Shown here piece after piece: positions 1-8,110 of a DNA stretch of 30,501 nucleotides. The notes beneath the pieces are model-generated. The model did no database searches and was not told the origin of the DNA. It was given only the letters and a program-made list of their open reading frames with translations. Made by a program: the position numbers and the translations under genes. Within the stretch, counting starts at the first letter, position 1; each line of letters starts with the position of its first letter. Source of the DNA: an uncultured Bacteroides sp. (GTDB lineage: Bacteria; Bacteroidota; Bacteroidia; Bacteroidales; Bacteroidaceae); the NCBI RefSeq assembly GCF_905207245.1, contig NZ_CAJLKP010000075.1, positions 1 through 30,501 of the forward strand, in the 5' to 3' direction.

Positions 1-162
1 TGGGCGGTCGCCACTCTCGCTGTTAAAACGCGGGCGATAGGGTCGGTCACCACCCTCACGGTTGTAAGACGGACGGCTGTAATTGTTTTCTCTTTCAAAT
101 TTGTTGCCTGAATTCTCCTCATTGGAAGAATCGTCACGCCAAGTTTCGTTTTCTGTACTCAT
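1..162 (-). CDS. N-terminus of a probable rRNA pseudouridine synthase (partial)
   Basis: The first 54 codons of a minus-strand gene that continues past the left edge. The ATG is at 160-162. The visible part is hydrophilic and low in complexity, rich in Arg, Asn, Ser, Gly, Asp and Glu, with repeated RP/YR/RFN-type words such as RPSYNREGGDRPYRPRF. It has no hydrophobic signal or membrane segment. Bacteroides RluB-like 23S rRNA pseudouridine synthases carry long disordered, basic N-terminal extensions of this kind and, from memory, sit beside purB, so that is the favoured identity. The catalytic domain is outside the window, so this rests on composition and neighbourhood only. An RNA-binding protein with an RG-rich tail is the main alternative. 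It lies 148 bases downstream of purB and may be co-transcribed with it; I see no clear promoter in the gap. Confidence 0.5.
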   Translation of the reverse strand, partial: MSTENETWRDDSSNEENSGNKFERENNYSRPSYNREGGDRPYRPRFNSESGDRP

Positions 163-258
163 TGTTTTATTCGAATAAAATTAAACGTTGGCCTCACGGC
201 CATTCTATTATCACTTTTATACCTTAATTATTATATATGTATGCTATAACTAACAATC

Positions 259-291
259 GCCGGATTTAAAATGTTGGCTTCATTATCCGGC
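259..291 (-). terminator. Hairpin after purB (weak terminator candidate)
   Basis: GCCGGAT at 259-265 pairs with ATCCGGC at 285-291, and an inner AATG/CATT pairing may extend the structure. It begins 20 bases after the purB stop. There is no T-run on the minus strand, so it may be an RNA-stabilising 3' structure rather than an intrinsic terminator. A smaller hairpin (TGGCC/GGCCA, 189-202) sits nearer the downstream gene. Confidence 0.3.
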
Positions 292-310
292 TAAATCTTA
301 TCTTTCTTTT

Positions 311-1657
311 TTAAATTCCTGTATATGTATGAGGAGTAATGACGCGCAATTCTTTCTTTATTTCCTCGCTCACATTCAGTTCCTCGATAAATTCTTTGAT
401 GGATGTCTCCGTAATGGCCTGATTGGTACGGGTTAATGCTTTCAATGCTTCATACGGATGCGGGTATGCTTCACGGCGCAGGATAGTCTGAATAGCCTCA
501 GCCACCACACTCCAGCAATTATCCAAATCACGGTAAATGGCAGGTTCGTTCAACAACAATTTGCGCAAGCCCTTCAATGAACTCTGAATGGCAATCACGA
601 TGTGTCCGAACGGAACACCTACATTACGCAACACGGTTGAGTCTGTCAGGTCGCGTTGCAAACGGGATACCGGCAACTTCACAGCCAGGTGTTCCAGAAT
701 TGCACTGGCTATGCCCAGGTTACCTTCCGCGTTTTCAAAGTCAATCGGGTTCACCTTGTGCGGCATGGCACTGGAGCCCACTTCACCGGCTTTAATCTTC
801 TGCTTGAAGTATTCCATAGAAATATACTGCCAGAAATCGCGGTTCATATCAATCATTACCGTATTGATGCGTTTCATGGCATCAAAAATGGCGGAAAGAT
901 TATCATAGTTGGAAATCTGCGTGGTGTATTCTTCGCGTTCCAATCCCAGCTTTCCGGCAACGAACTCATTTCCGAACACCTTCCAGTCAAACTCCGGATA
1001 TGCAACGTGGTGTGCATTGTAATTTCCGGTGGCTCCACCGAATTTGGCCGTCAACGGACAAGCTTTCAACGTAGCCAACTGGCGTTCAAGACGATATACG
1101 AAAACCATCACCTCCTTACCCAAACGGGTGGGTGAAGCCGGTTGTCCGTGTGTTTTGGCAAGCATGGGGATATCAGCCCATTCTTCCGCATACGTGCGAA
1201 GTTGCGCTATCAACTCCTCAATCTGAGGATAATATACTTGTTCCAGCGCTTCCTTGATGGACAAGGGAACGGAAGTATTATTGATGTCCTGTGAAGTCAG
1301 TCCGAAATGAATAAACTCTTTGTAGTCATCCATTCCGCCCATCTTGTCAAACTCCTCTTTCAGGAAATATTCCACGGCTTTTACGTCATGGTTTGTCACA
1401 CTCTCAATGTCTTTGATACGTTGCGCATCAGCTTCCGAGAAATTCCGGTAGATGTTTCTCAAAGTTTCGAACACACCTTTATCCACACCTTTCAGTTGGG
1501 GCAGAGGCAATTCGCACAGGGTAATGAAGTATTCCACTTCCACCTGCACACGGTATTTTATCAAAGCAAATTCTGAAAAATAGGACGCTAAAGCGTCTGT
1601 TTTTCCTCTATATCGACCGTCAATCGGAGAAATAGCTGTAAGTAAATCAAGTTCCAT
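311..1657 (-). CDS. purB: Adenylosuccinate lyase
   Basis: 448-residue cytosolic enzyme of purine synthesis. It cleaves SAICAR to AICAR and adenylosuccinate to AMP, releasing fumarate. The start MELDLLTAISPIDGRYRGK is typical of PurB. The fumarase/aspartase superfamily signature GSSAMPHKVNP (about residues 294-304) contains the Ser of the mobile catalytic loop. TSQDINN, and THGQPASPT with its conserved His, are also present. The frame is open upstream to an ATG at 1687, but that codon overlaps the putative -7 promoter element at 1685-1692, so it would lie upstream of the transcript start; the ATG at 1655-1657 also matches the usual length. No missing motifs or frameshift seen. It is separated from the sugar operon by about 400 non-coding bases and is an ordinary housekeeping gene. 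Confidence 0.96.
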   Translation of the reverse strand: MELDLLTAISPIDGRYRGKTDALASYFSEFALIKYRVQVEVEYFITLCELPLPQLKGVDKGVFETLRNIYRNFSEADAQRIKDIESVTNHDVKAVEYFLKEEFDKMGGMDDYKEFIHFGLTSQDINNTSVPLSIKEALEQVYYPQIEELIAQLRTYAEEWADIPMLAKTHGQPASPTRLGKEVMVFVYRLERQLATLKACPLTAKFGGATGNYNAHHVAYPEFDWKVFGNEFVAGKLGLEREEYTTQISNYDNLSAIFDAMKRINTVMIDMNRDFWQYISMEYFKQKIKAGEVGSSAMPHKVNPIDFENAEGNLGIASAILEHLAVKLPVSRLQRDLTDSTVLRNVGVPFGHIVIAIQSSLKGLRKLLLNEPAIYRDLDNCWSVVAEAIQTILRREAYPHPYEALKALTRTNQAITETSIKEFIEELNVSEEIKKELRVITPHTYTGI

Positions 1658-1684
1658 ACGTGTATTTTGATAATTATCGAACTG

Positions 1685-1713
1685 CAAAATTAGCGTTTTT
1701 TTCTGAGTTACAA
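1685..1713 (-). promoter_or_regulatory. purB promoter (Bacteroides type)
   Basis: On the minus strand TTG (1711-1713) is followed after 18 bases by TAATTTTG (1685-1692), matching the Bacteroides -33/-7 pattern. Transcription should begin near 1678-1680, about 20 bases before the chosen purB ATG. Confidence 0.65.
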
Positions 1714-2073
1714 GCTATAAAGAGGTAAGAAAGTGCAGAAAGGTAGTTAACAGATAGAAATTTGCCCTACAAGATGAACTACAAACGAGACGCAATTCCC
1801 GTGTTCCGGGCATTTTCTTTGACAGGTAATGCTGTTTAAAGACCGTTTTTCATAACGGACAGCAGAAGAATAATATTTCCGTCGTAACATGAACCTAATT
1901 CAGTCGTATACTGAATAGGGTTAAGTCGTATACTGATTACACCCCCTCCCAGAAAGCGTTCTGGATGGGGGTGCAAACAACACGGAGTATTTGTATGACA
2001 AGTGCACATGCTGGATTTGAAAAGTTCAGACATTCCACTCTGTCATACCACTTTGAACTTTCCGGATACCCCC
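1714..2073. other. Intergenic region with direct repeats and a long GC-rich hairpin
   Basis: No convincing gene. AGTCGTATACTGA occurs twice (1902-1914 and 1924-1936; 22-bp period). The first copy lies in a larger inverted repeat with arms ATTCAGT (1898-1904) and ACTGAAT (1910-1916). Just beyond, CACCCCCTCCCAGAA pairs with TTCTGGATGGGGGTG (1939-1973) in a 15-bp stem with one mismatch and a 4-base loop. The hairpin is about 100 bases downstream of the propeller glycosidase and could end or protect the operon mRNA, but it lacks a T-run on either strand. A 65-codon Cys-rich ORF (1836-2033, minus) runs through these repeats and resembles no protein I know. Confidence 0.5.
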
Positions 2074-3729
2074 TTATTGCAATGGAGACAAAGTCAGATT
2101 AAAAGTAGAAAGAACCTTTTTCCCTGAATAAACAGTCACCGTGAAATCATATTTTCTGCCCTTCTCAAAGCCATTTTTACAAGAAAACTGCAATTCTGTT
2201 TTCTCGTATGGCTTCAGAACCGGCACGGTGGCAGAAGCAACGTTTATCAGTTTACCCTCTTTTTTATACTCTATCTTCACTGAAGCTTTTTGAGAAGTTA
2301 CCTGTCCGAAGTTCTGTACTTCAATATGTCCGGTCATGCCTTTTCCCGACACCGCAAAAACAGGTGCACGAGCGGAAAGGATGGGTTCGATATAATCCAC
2401 ATACGGCAAACGGGCATAGCCATACAGCATTTTCCCGTTTTTATACTTACCAATCAGTTTCGGCGCAAATTCATCTTTCGTAATGCCATTCCCTTTTCCG
2501 TCGAAGGTAACAATCAGGTCATCACCATCATTTTCGGTTTTCAGCACTTTACTTCCCCGCCCATAATTCACTTCCTCGGAAGCACCAAAACGCAGGGAGT
2601 TCATGTCCATATCTGTTTGAGGATTGAATCCCTTTTCCGCTTTTACTTTCAAACGGATTGTCTTTGTCTTGGCAGTAATGGGCTTTTCGTCCAGAATAGT
2701 CAGTAATAACCCCGGATTCAGAGGGATGCCGATATTCTTTGAACTGTGGTTATCAAACGGTTTATCCTGCGGTTTCAAAGTATCAATCACGGCAAAGTTA
2801 GCCTGGATAGCACGGCCGTATTCATCCTGATACATTTTAATACGTTCGAACTTAAACCAGTCCTCCACACGCCCGTCTTCATGCACGGCAATTCCCGGAG
2901 TATAAGCCTCACCCGGGTCAGTCACCCAGTTCACCCCGTCCTTTGAGCGAAGATAAAAAGCGATACGCCCCAGCCAGTCATTCACAATCATATGATACTG
3001 AACATTATCACGCCAGATTACAGGGTCTTCAAAACGTCCGTCCACATCCGGATAGACACGCTTGTCAGTCAGTTGATTGTATTCAGAAAGGCCATCCTGA
3101 CTAATCCAGATGCCACCACCCCGGCAAACCATCAGATAAGAACCGTCTTCACGCTGTGCAAATGACAAATTGGACAGCCCTTCGATAATACGGCGGTCAC
3201 GTGCGTTGAAATCAAATTTTCCATATTCCCATTTTCCGTTCAGGTCGTTCGTCACGTAGCGACCGTCAATCACGTAGAGCACATAGCGCCCGTCCTTCAA
3301 TTGGTACACTTCCGGATTGTGTCCTTTACCAATCATGTTGCGTAGTTTGAAGGGCCCCGTTTGATTATCACTGACTGCATTGAATACAAATGAATTAGGC
3401 CATTCGCCATGTCCTTTCGGAGAAGACTCCAACCAGCCGCAAACAAATAAATGATACTTGCCATCTTCGCCCTTCTTGATATTTCCACCCCAGTACGACC
3501 AGATACGGTCTTCAATACCGTTGTCAATATAGCGGGGAACAACACCTTTCACACCCCAAGTATCTGACGAAAACACCTTACCTTGCATCGGCAGAAAACG
3601 GTCTATAAAACGGGCCCCATCCACTAACTGACTCCATTCCCTGGGACGTTCGCGCTCTGTTATCTGCGCAGACAATGACATGTTGATACATAAAAGGCTA
3701 AATAGCAATAATCGAATTTGAAGTTTCAT
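2074..3729 (-). CDS. Secreted five-bladed beta-propeller glycoside hydrolase (family unassigned)
   Basis: 551 residues with a Sec signal peptide (about 1-21, ending LSA-Q), so exported to the periplasm or beyond. The body (about 50-340) has short repeats of the GH43/GH32/GH117 propeller type: GEDGKYHLFVCGW, GHNPEVYQLKDGRYVLYV, REDGSYLMVCRGG, and RFEDPVIWRD (about 232-241), whose EDP resembles a catalytic-acid motif of these clans. The last 200 residues look like beta-sandwich modules. The family and linkage cannot be fixed by eye. It is the last gene of the minus-strand operon, 34 bases after the permease, which suggests it releases the sugar that the permease imports and the two dehydrogenases oxidise. 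A non-catalytic propeller binding protein is possible. No truncation seen; the start is the ATG before the signal peptide. Confidence 0.7.
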   Translation of the reverse strand: MKLQIRLLLFSLLCINMSLSAQITERERPREWSQLVDGARFIDRFLPMQGKVFSSDTWGVKGVVPRYIDNGIEDRIWSYWGGNIKKGEDGKYHLFVCGWLESSPKGHGEWPNSFVFNAVSDNQTGPFKLRNMIGKGHNPEVYQLKDGRYVLYVIDGRYVTNDLNGKWEYGKFDFNARDRRIIEGLSNLSFAQREDGSYLMVCRGGGIWISQDGLSEYNQLTDKRVYPDVDGRFEDPVIWRDNVQYHMIVNDWLGRIAFYLRSKDGVNWVTDPGEAYTPGIAVHEDGRVEDWFKFERIKMYQDEYGRAIQANFAVIDTLKPQDKPFDNHSSKNIGIPLNPGLLLTILDEKPITAKTKTIRLKVKAEKGFNPQTDMDMNSLRFGASEEVNYGRGSKVLKTENDGDDLIVTFDGKGNGITKDEFAPKLIGKYKNGKMLYGYARLPYVDYIEPILSARAPVFAVSGKGMTGHIEVQNFGQVTSQKASVKIEYKKEGKLINVASATVPVLKPYEKTELQFSCKNGFEKGRKYDFTVTVYSGKKVLSTFNLTLSPLQ

Positions 3730-3763
3730 ACTGTTTATTTTTAACGTGTTACAATATTAGTTT

Positions 3764-5020
3764 TTAATCAATCACCTTATAGCCCTTCCATCCATAATAT
3801 GCACAAAACATGAAGCATACGAGCGGAACAATATAGGCTATCTGATAAAGATGTTCATTATGATGCATGATATAAGCGGTGAGTTGTGGCAGACAGGCAT
3901 TTCCTACGATGGCCATGACAAGAAAAGCCGAACCGCTCTTGGTATCATCTCCCAAGTCATTCAAAGCCAAAGAGAATTGCGTAGGGTACATGATTGACAT
4001 AAAGAAAGATACCGCCAGCATGGCGTACAAACCCACCATTCCGCCAAAAGTCATGATAACACCACACAGAACGATGTTCACCAGCGCATACAGGACAAGC
4101 ATATTTTCAGGTTTAAACTTTATCATCAGGGCTGTACCTATCCAACGTCCCAACAAGAATGCCAGCATATAAAAGCCAAAGAATGTGGTTGCTTTACCCT
4201 CGGGCATCCCTGCATACGTGCAACAATAAACAAGAAAAAGACTATTGATTGCCGTCTGTCCGCCATTGTAAAAGAACTGAGCTATTACACCCCAGCGCAA
4301 ATGAGAACGTTTCAACACCTTGAAATTAATAAGTTTGCCCTGTTTCTTTTCTTTCAGTTCTTCTCCCCCTATTTTGGGTAGACGGGAGAAAATAAAGACA
4401 ATGGCAATCACCAGAAGAATGCCCGCCAAAATGAGATAAGGCAATTTCATAGCATCAGTTTCAAACTGGATATACCCTTCCCATCCTCCCGCATAATCAG
4501 CAGGAATAGTTTCACGTGTGTATTCTTGTCCGCTCAACACCAGTTTACTCAGGAACATGGCGGCAATAAATGCCCCCAAACCATTAAATGACTGAGCGAG
4601 ATTTAATCTACGGGGTGCAGTTTGAGGATTTCCCAAGGCCGTTACATAAGGATTAGCAGCCGTTTCGAGAAAACACATACCAGTGGCAATGACAAAGAAT
4701 ATACCCAGGTATGCCCAATACTCCTTTATGGCAGCCGCCGGGAAGAACAATGCTCCGCCCGATGCCGCCAGCAACAAGCCAAAGATAACTCCGGCCTTAT
4801 AACTGTATTTCTTCATGAACATGGCTATCGGGATGGGGAAAATAAAATAAGCCAGCCAATAGGCTGTCTCCGTGAACGATGCTTCAAAAGTATTCAACTC
4901 ACAGGTTTTCATCAATTGCCGTATCATGGTTGGCAACAGATTGCTGCTGATAGCCCAGATAAAGAAGAGACTGAATATAAGCGTCAGGGCAACAGTGTAT
5001 TTCTTTGTATTGGTATTCAT
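3764..5020 (-). CDS. FucP-type sugar/H+ symporter (major facilitator superfamily)
   Basis: 418-residue inner-membrane protein with about 12 hydrophobic segments. It carries the FucP-family signature ETAANPYVTALGNP followed by RRLNLAQSFNGLG (about 119-149); Glu119 matches the conserved Glu of the E. coli fucose permease fourth helix. The FucP family moves L-fucose and related neutral sugars with protons. The exact sugar here is unknown: L-fucose is the obvious candidate but glucose/galactose- and N-acetylglucosamine-type members share the motif. It lies between the amidohydrolase (27-base gap) and the propeller glycosidase (34-base gap), placing it in the LacI-linked operon as the uptake step. 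Start ATG at 5018-5020. No fucose isomerase, kinase or aldolase is nearby, so the imported sugar is probably handled by the oxidative enzymes of the same operon. Confidence 0.85.
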   Translation of the reverse strand: MNTNTKKYTVALTLIFSLFFIWAISSNLLPTMIRQLMKTCELNTFEASFTETAYWLAYFIFPIPIAMFMKKYSYKAGVIFGLLLAASGGALFFPAAAIKEYWAYLGIFFVIATGMCFLETAANPYVTALGNPQTAPRRLNLAQSFNGLGAFIAAMFLSKLVLSGQEYTRETIPADYAGGWEGYIQFETDAMKLPYLILAGILLVIAIVFIFSRLPKIGGEELKEKKQGKLINFKVLKRSHLRWGVIAQFFYNGGQTAINSLFLVYCCTYAGMPEGKATTFFGFYMLAFLLGRWIGTALMIKFKPENMLVLYALVNIVLCGVIMTFGGMVGLYAMLAVSFFMSIMYPTQFSLALNDLGDDTKSGSAFLVMAIVGNACLPQLTAYIMHHNEHLYQIAYIVPLVCFMFCAYYGWKGYKVID

Positions 5021-5047
5021 TTTATAAGGTCAATGTGTTAATCGTAA

Positions 5048-5971
5048 TTATTCCGACATATTTTTTATATAAGGCAACTCCATCAGGTTATTAAGCCGAT
5101 AGAAGTTTCGGGCATTCTCCCCCAGGAACAGAGCCTTTTCTTCTTCCGTCATCAAGTCGGACTTGACAATGAAGTCGTAAGACATCCGATAAGTAATAGC
5201 TGCAATGGTTCTCGGATAGTCCGACCCCCACATCAGTTTTTCCATACCTACAAGTGAAGCAGCTTCCTTTATGGCAACCACAGCCCCCCGGAAAGGATAA
5301 AATTCATCATTAAACAACCAGGTGATACCACCGGACTCTATACGCACCCGTTCATGGCGAGCCAGTTTTATCTGCTCCTGCCATTGCGGTCGCGTCACCA
5401 TACCGAAATGTCCTATGGCAATCCGAAGGCGCGGACATTCAGCAATAATTTCTTCCATTTCACCAACCTGTTCGGCACCATCGGCCAAGTCCACCGAAAG
5501 CAATACATCTTTTTCTTCCATCAGATGAAACATCCGCATCATTTCATCAGAAGTGAGATACACTCTGCCTTCAGACAATAATAGTCGTTGAGCCGGAATC
5601 TTTATTGCCTTGAAACCTTTTTCTATCAGCTCCTCAGCATGAGGAAAATAACCGGGCTTCCGTGCATCGACCATGCCGCAACACAAGAAGCGGTCGGGAT
5701 ATTGCTGCTGCACCTGCTCCAGATAGTCATTCTGCAAGCCGTCAATGTACTCTTGCGTAATCACTGCAGCGGAAACCTGTGCATAATTCATATTGGAAAG
5801 GAAGATTTCGGCTGTATTCCGCCCATCCATCATAAAGGGCGGAAGCATCTGGCGCACCTCACCCATGAACAAGGATTTCCCTCCTTCCATGGTTTTGATT
5901 TTCATGCCGTCCACCTCTGTATCCTGATGCAACCAGAGGTGGGCGTGAGCATCTATAATCTTATAATCCAT
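5048..5971 (-). CDS. Amidohydrolase-2 family protein, probable sugar lactonase
   Basis: 307 residues, cytosolic (no signal). This is the TIM-barrel metal hydrolase family Amidohydro_2 (COG3618-like), which includes L-fuconolactonase and related lactonases. Visible metal and catalytic residues: DAHAHLW at 7-13 (Asp7, His9, His11), His188 in IGHFGM, and Asp251 in WGSDYPR. Its neighbours are an aldose-type aldo/keto reductase, a zinc dehydrogenase and a FucP permease, so a lactonase acting on the sugar-1,5- or 1,4-lactone made by the reductase is the best inference. The start ATG lies only 4 bases after the TGA of the dehydrogenase, indicating translational coupling. Alternatives are an amidase or a decarboxylase of the same superfamily; the sequence alone does not separate these. 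Confidence 0.75.
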   Translation of the reverse strand: MDYKIIDAHAHLWLHQDTEVDGMKIKTMEGGKSLFMGEVRQMLPPFMMDGRNTAEIFLSNMNYAQVSAAVITQEYIDGLQNDYLEQVQQQYPDRFLCCGMVDARKPGYFPHAEELIEKGFKAIKIPAQRLLLSEGRVYLTSDEMMRMFHLMEEKDVLLSVDLADGAEQVGEMEEIIAECPRLRIAIGHFGMVTRPQWQEQIKLARHERVRIESGGITWLFNDEFYPFRGAVVAIKEAASLVGMEKLMWGSDYPRTIAAITYRMSYDFIVKSDLMTEEEKALFLGENARNFYRLNNLMELPYIKNMSE

Positions 5972-5975
5972 ACTT

Positions 5976-6992
5976 TCAGAATTTTACCAGAATACGGAAT
6001 ACCTTTCCCGGATTAGCAACCCAGCCTTCCAAAGCTTCTTTTGTTCGGTCGGGGGTATAAACCCCACTAATCAACCTTTCCACACCGGCAGAGGAGTGTT
6101 TCAGATATTCTATAACTGCACGGAAATCCTCGGGCATAGCATTGCGGGAACCACGAATATCCATCTCTTTCATCACAAAATACTTTGTTTCGAAAGAAGT
6201 CTCCTTCTTGGCATAACCAATACAAACCACCCGACCGGTAAAACCGACTTCATTAATTGCCATTTGATAAGTAACCGGAGCACCCACAGCTTCAATAATC
6301 ACGTCAGGGCCAGCGCCTCCGGTAATTTCCTGCAAACGTGCATGAACATCTTCGGTTGCAGAGTTAACAGTATAGCGAGCACCCAACTCCTGAGCCAGCT
6401 TCAGCTTCTCATCATCCACATCCACAGCTATCACCCGGGCACCCCGCAATGCAGCACGGATAATCGCTCCCACGCCAATCATCCCACAACCAATAACCAT
6501 CACTACATCAAGGTCTGTAACCTTGGCGCGGGAAACAGCATGAAACCCCACACTCATAGGTTCTACCAAAGCAAACTGGCGAAGCGTCAATACATCATCA
6601 GCAATCACCTTTTGCCAAGGCACCACTATATACTCGCACATGGCTCCGTCGCGTTGTACACCTAAAGTCTGATTAAACTGGCAAGCATTCGGACGCCCGT
6701 TACGGCAAGACGAACAATGCCCGCAATTCGTATATGGATTCACTGTGCAGGACATACCGGAATGAATATTCTCAGGCACCCCTGCACCTACAGCTTCCAC
6801 CTGAGCTGCAATCTCATGCCCGGGAACAACCGGCAGCTTCACCATCGGATTCTTTCCAAGGTATGTATTCAAATCTGAGCCGCAAAACCCGACATAATGT
6901 ATCTTTAGCAACACTTCACCGTCATGGAGCTGTGGTTTTTCTCTTTCTATGAGAGCGACATTGCGTTCTCCTAATATGGCTACTGCTTTCAT
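5976..6992 (-). CDS. Zinc-dependent medium-chain alcohol/polyol dehydrogenase
   Basis: 338-residue cytosolic NAD(P)-dependent dehydrogenase. Catalytic zinc ligands: Cys37 (GFCGSD), His59-Glu60 (PGHE) and Glu144 (EPMSVGFHA). Structural zinc site: Cys90, Cys93, Cys96 and Cys104. Rossmann motif: GCGMIG at 168-173. The protein resembles the sorbitol/threonine/L-galactonate-5-dehydrogenase branch. In this operon it most likely oxidises a sugar acid or keto-deoxy sugar acid derived from the lactonase product, though it could act on a polyol. It starts at ATG 6990-6992, 11 bases after the aldo/keto reductase stop, and ends 4 bases before the next start. All catalytic residues are intact. Confidence 0.85.
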   Translation of the reverse strand: MKAVAILGERNVALIEREKPQLHDGEVLLKIHYVGFCGSDLNTYLGKNPMVKLPVVPGHEIAAQVEAVGAGVPENIHSGMSCTVNPYTNCGHCSSCRNGRPNACQFNQTLGVQRDGAMCEYIVVPWQKVIADDVLTLRQFALVEPMSVGFHAVSRAKVTDLDVVMVIGCGMIGVGAIIRAALRGARVIAVDVDDEKLKLAQELGARYTVNSATEDVHARLQEITGGAGPDVIIEAVGAPVTYQMAINEVGFTGRVVCIGYAKKETSFETKYFVMKEMDIRGSRNAMPEDFRAVIEYLKHSSAGVERLISGVYTPDRTKEALEGWVANPGKVFRILVKF

Positions 6993-7003
6993 TTCGTTTT
7001 TAT

Positions 7004-7936
7004 TTAACTATTCAACCATGTATCCCTGAAACGGGGTTCCAGAATCTCCTTAACTTCTTTCAACAACTGTTCATCCAATGCCTCATCCGTCCATTTTATG
7101 TTTTGCAAAACAGCTCCCGGCCGGGCCGTACTGAACAGGGTTGTTGCAATCCGAGGATTAGACACCGCATACTTCACCGCCAATTGCTCAATTGCCTTGC
7201 CTTGCTCTTTGCAATATTGCGCAGCCTTCTTGCATAAATCCTGTAAAGGCTTAGGAGCCGGATGCCAGTCGGGAGCACCCCTTTCAGTGAGCAACCCCAT
7301 CGAGAAGGGGGAAGCATTAATCACTCCAATTTCTTTTTCTTCGAAATAATCAAGATAGTCGGTCAGCGCATCATCATTGAGGCAATAGTGACAGAAAGAC
7401 AAAACACTTTCCACTGTGCCAGCGGGTACATGGTCGATTACATATTTTAAATGACGCAGCGTCAGATTAGTTATACCTACATGTTTTACGATGCCTTTGT
7501 TTCGCAATTCCACCAAAGCCGGCAGTGTCTCCTGGCAGACCTGCGCCAAATCAGCAAACTCAATGTCGTGCACATTGATTAAATCAACGTAATCCACATT
7601 CAAGCGTTCCATGCTTTCATATACGCTCTCCGTAGCTTTCTTTGCAGAATAATCCCAGGTATTCACTCCGTTATCACCATAACGCCCCACTTTGGTGGAG
7701 AGATAATATCTGTCACGCTGAATTTCTTTCAAAGCTTTTCCCAATACGATTTCAGCCTTCAGATGCCCGTAATACGGAGACACATCGATGAAATTGATAC
7801 CATTGTCTACGGCCGTATGCACAGCCTTTATACCCTCCTCTTCCTTTATAGAGTGGAAGACGCCACCAAGCGAAGAAGCTCCAAAGCTAATATTGGAGAC
7901 TTTCATTCCTGTTTTTCCTATTTCTCTGTATTCCAT
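7004..7936 (-). CDS. Aldo/keto reductase, probable aldose (L-fucose-type) 1-dehydrogenase
   Basis: 310 residues, cytosolic NAD(P) enzyme of the AKR superfamily. The catalytic tetrad is visible: Asp51 and Tyr56 (FIDVSPYYG), Lys82 (STKVGRYG) and His123 (INVHDIE). The DVSPYYG form is typical of the D-threo-aldose/L-fucose dehydrogenase and pyridoxal dehydrogenase branch, which oxidises C1 of a sugar to a lactone. This fits a lactonase and a FucP permease downstream. The frame extends to a TTG at 7964-7966, but that overlaps the probable -7 element (7964-7971), so the ATG at 7934-7936 is chosen. It is the first gene of a five-gene operon running down to 2074 and is divergent from the LacI gene. 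Substrate identity is inference. Confidence 0.82.
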   Translation of the reverse strand: MEYREIGKTGMKVSNISFGASSLGGVFHSIKEEEGIKAVHTAVDNGINFIDVSPYYGHLKAEIVLGKALKEIQRDRYYLSTKVGRYGDNGVNTWDYSAKKATESVYESMERLNVDYVDLINVHDIEFADLAQVCQETLPALVELRNKGIVKHVGITNLTLRHLKYVIDHVPAGTVESVLSFCHYCLNDDALTDYLDYFEEKEIGVINASPFSMGLLTERGAPDWHPAPKPLQDLCKKAAQYCKEQGKAIEQLAVKYAVSNPRIATTLFSTARPGAVLQNIKWTDEALDEQLLKEVKEILEPRFRDTWLNS

Positions 7937-7963
7937 TGTGATTAATTTTAAGATTTCATGCTC

Positions 7964-7991
7964 CAAAAGTATCTGTTTTCAATATATACAA
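7964..7991 (-). promoter_or_regulatory. Promoter of the sugar-oxidation operon
   Basis: On the minus strand TTG (7989-7991) and TACTTTTG (7964-7971) are separated by 17 bases, slightly short of the usual 19. Transcription would start near 7957, about 20 bases ahead of the aldo/keto reductase ATG. The LacI palindrome lies 22 bases upstream of the TTG, not inside this promoter. Confidence 0.55.
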
Positions 7992-8012
7992 GATTCCCCA
8001 GGTGTTAAAACC

Positions 8013-8032
8013 TTACGCAAAGGTTTGCGTAA
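8013..8032. promoter_or_regulatory. LacI-family operator (20-bp palindrome)
   Basis: TTACGCAAAGGTTTGCGTAA: two perfect 9-base inverted arms around a GG centre, located between the LacI regulator and the divergent operon. Size and symmetry are those of a LacI/GalR operator, although most of these have CG at the centre. The right arm contains the TTTG (8024-8027) of the regulator's own promoter, so binding should block that promoter directly. Effect on the divergent operon is less obvious from position. No second full copy was noticed in the window. Confidence 0.75.
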
Positions 8033-8054
8033 ATTCCCCGTTTTATTACCTTTG
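8024..8054 (+). promoter_or_regulatory. Promoter of the LacI gene
   Basis: TTTG (8024-8027), 19 bases, then TACCTTTG (8047-8054): an exact match to the Bacteroides pattern. Its upstream element lies in the palindromic operator, which implies autoregulation. The gene starts at 8111, leaving a leader of about 50 bases. Confidence 0.7.
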
Positions 8055-8110
8055 TCCACGTCCCGCCTTTCATTACTTTTGTTGCCGGACTCATTTATCC
8101 TGTTTATGCT

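Noticed and set aside
1658..1687. N-terminal extension of PurB to an upstream ATG
   Set aside because: That ATG overlaps the promoter element; the shorter form matches the family length and start.
1836..2033. 65-codon minus-strand ORF rich in Cys, His and Pro
   Set aside because: It runs through the direct repeats and the GC-rich hairpin, has no recognisable domain and no promoter or ribosome site, so it is most likely chance.
7937..7966. N-terminal extension of the aldo/keto reductase to a TTG
   Set aside because: The TTG lies in the predicted -7 element, the extra ten residues are not family-like, and a good ATG follows.
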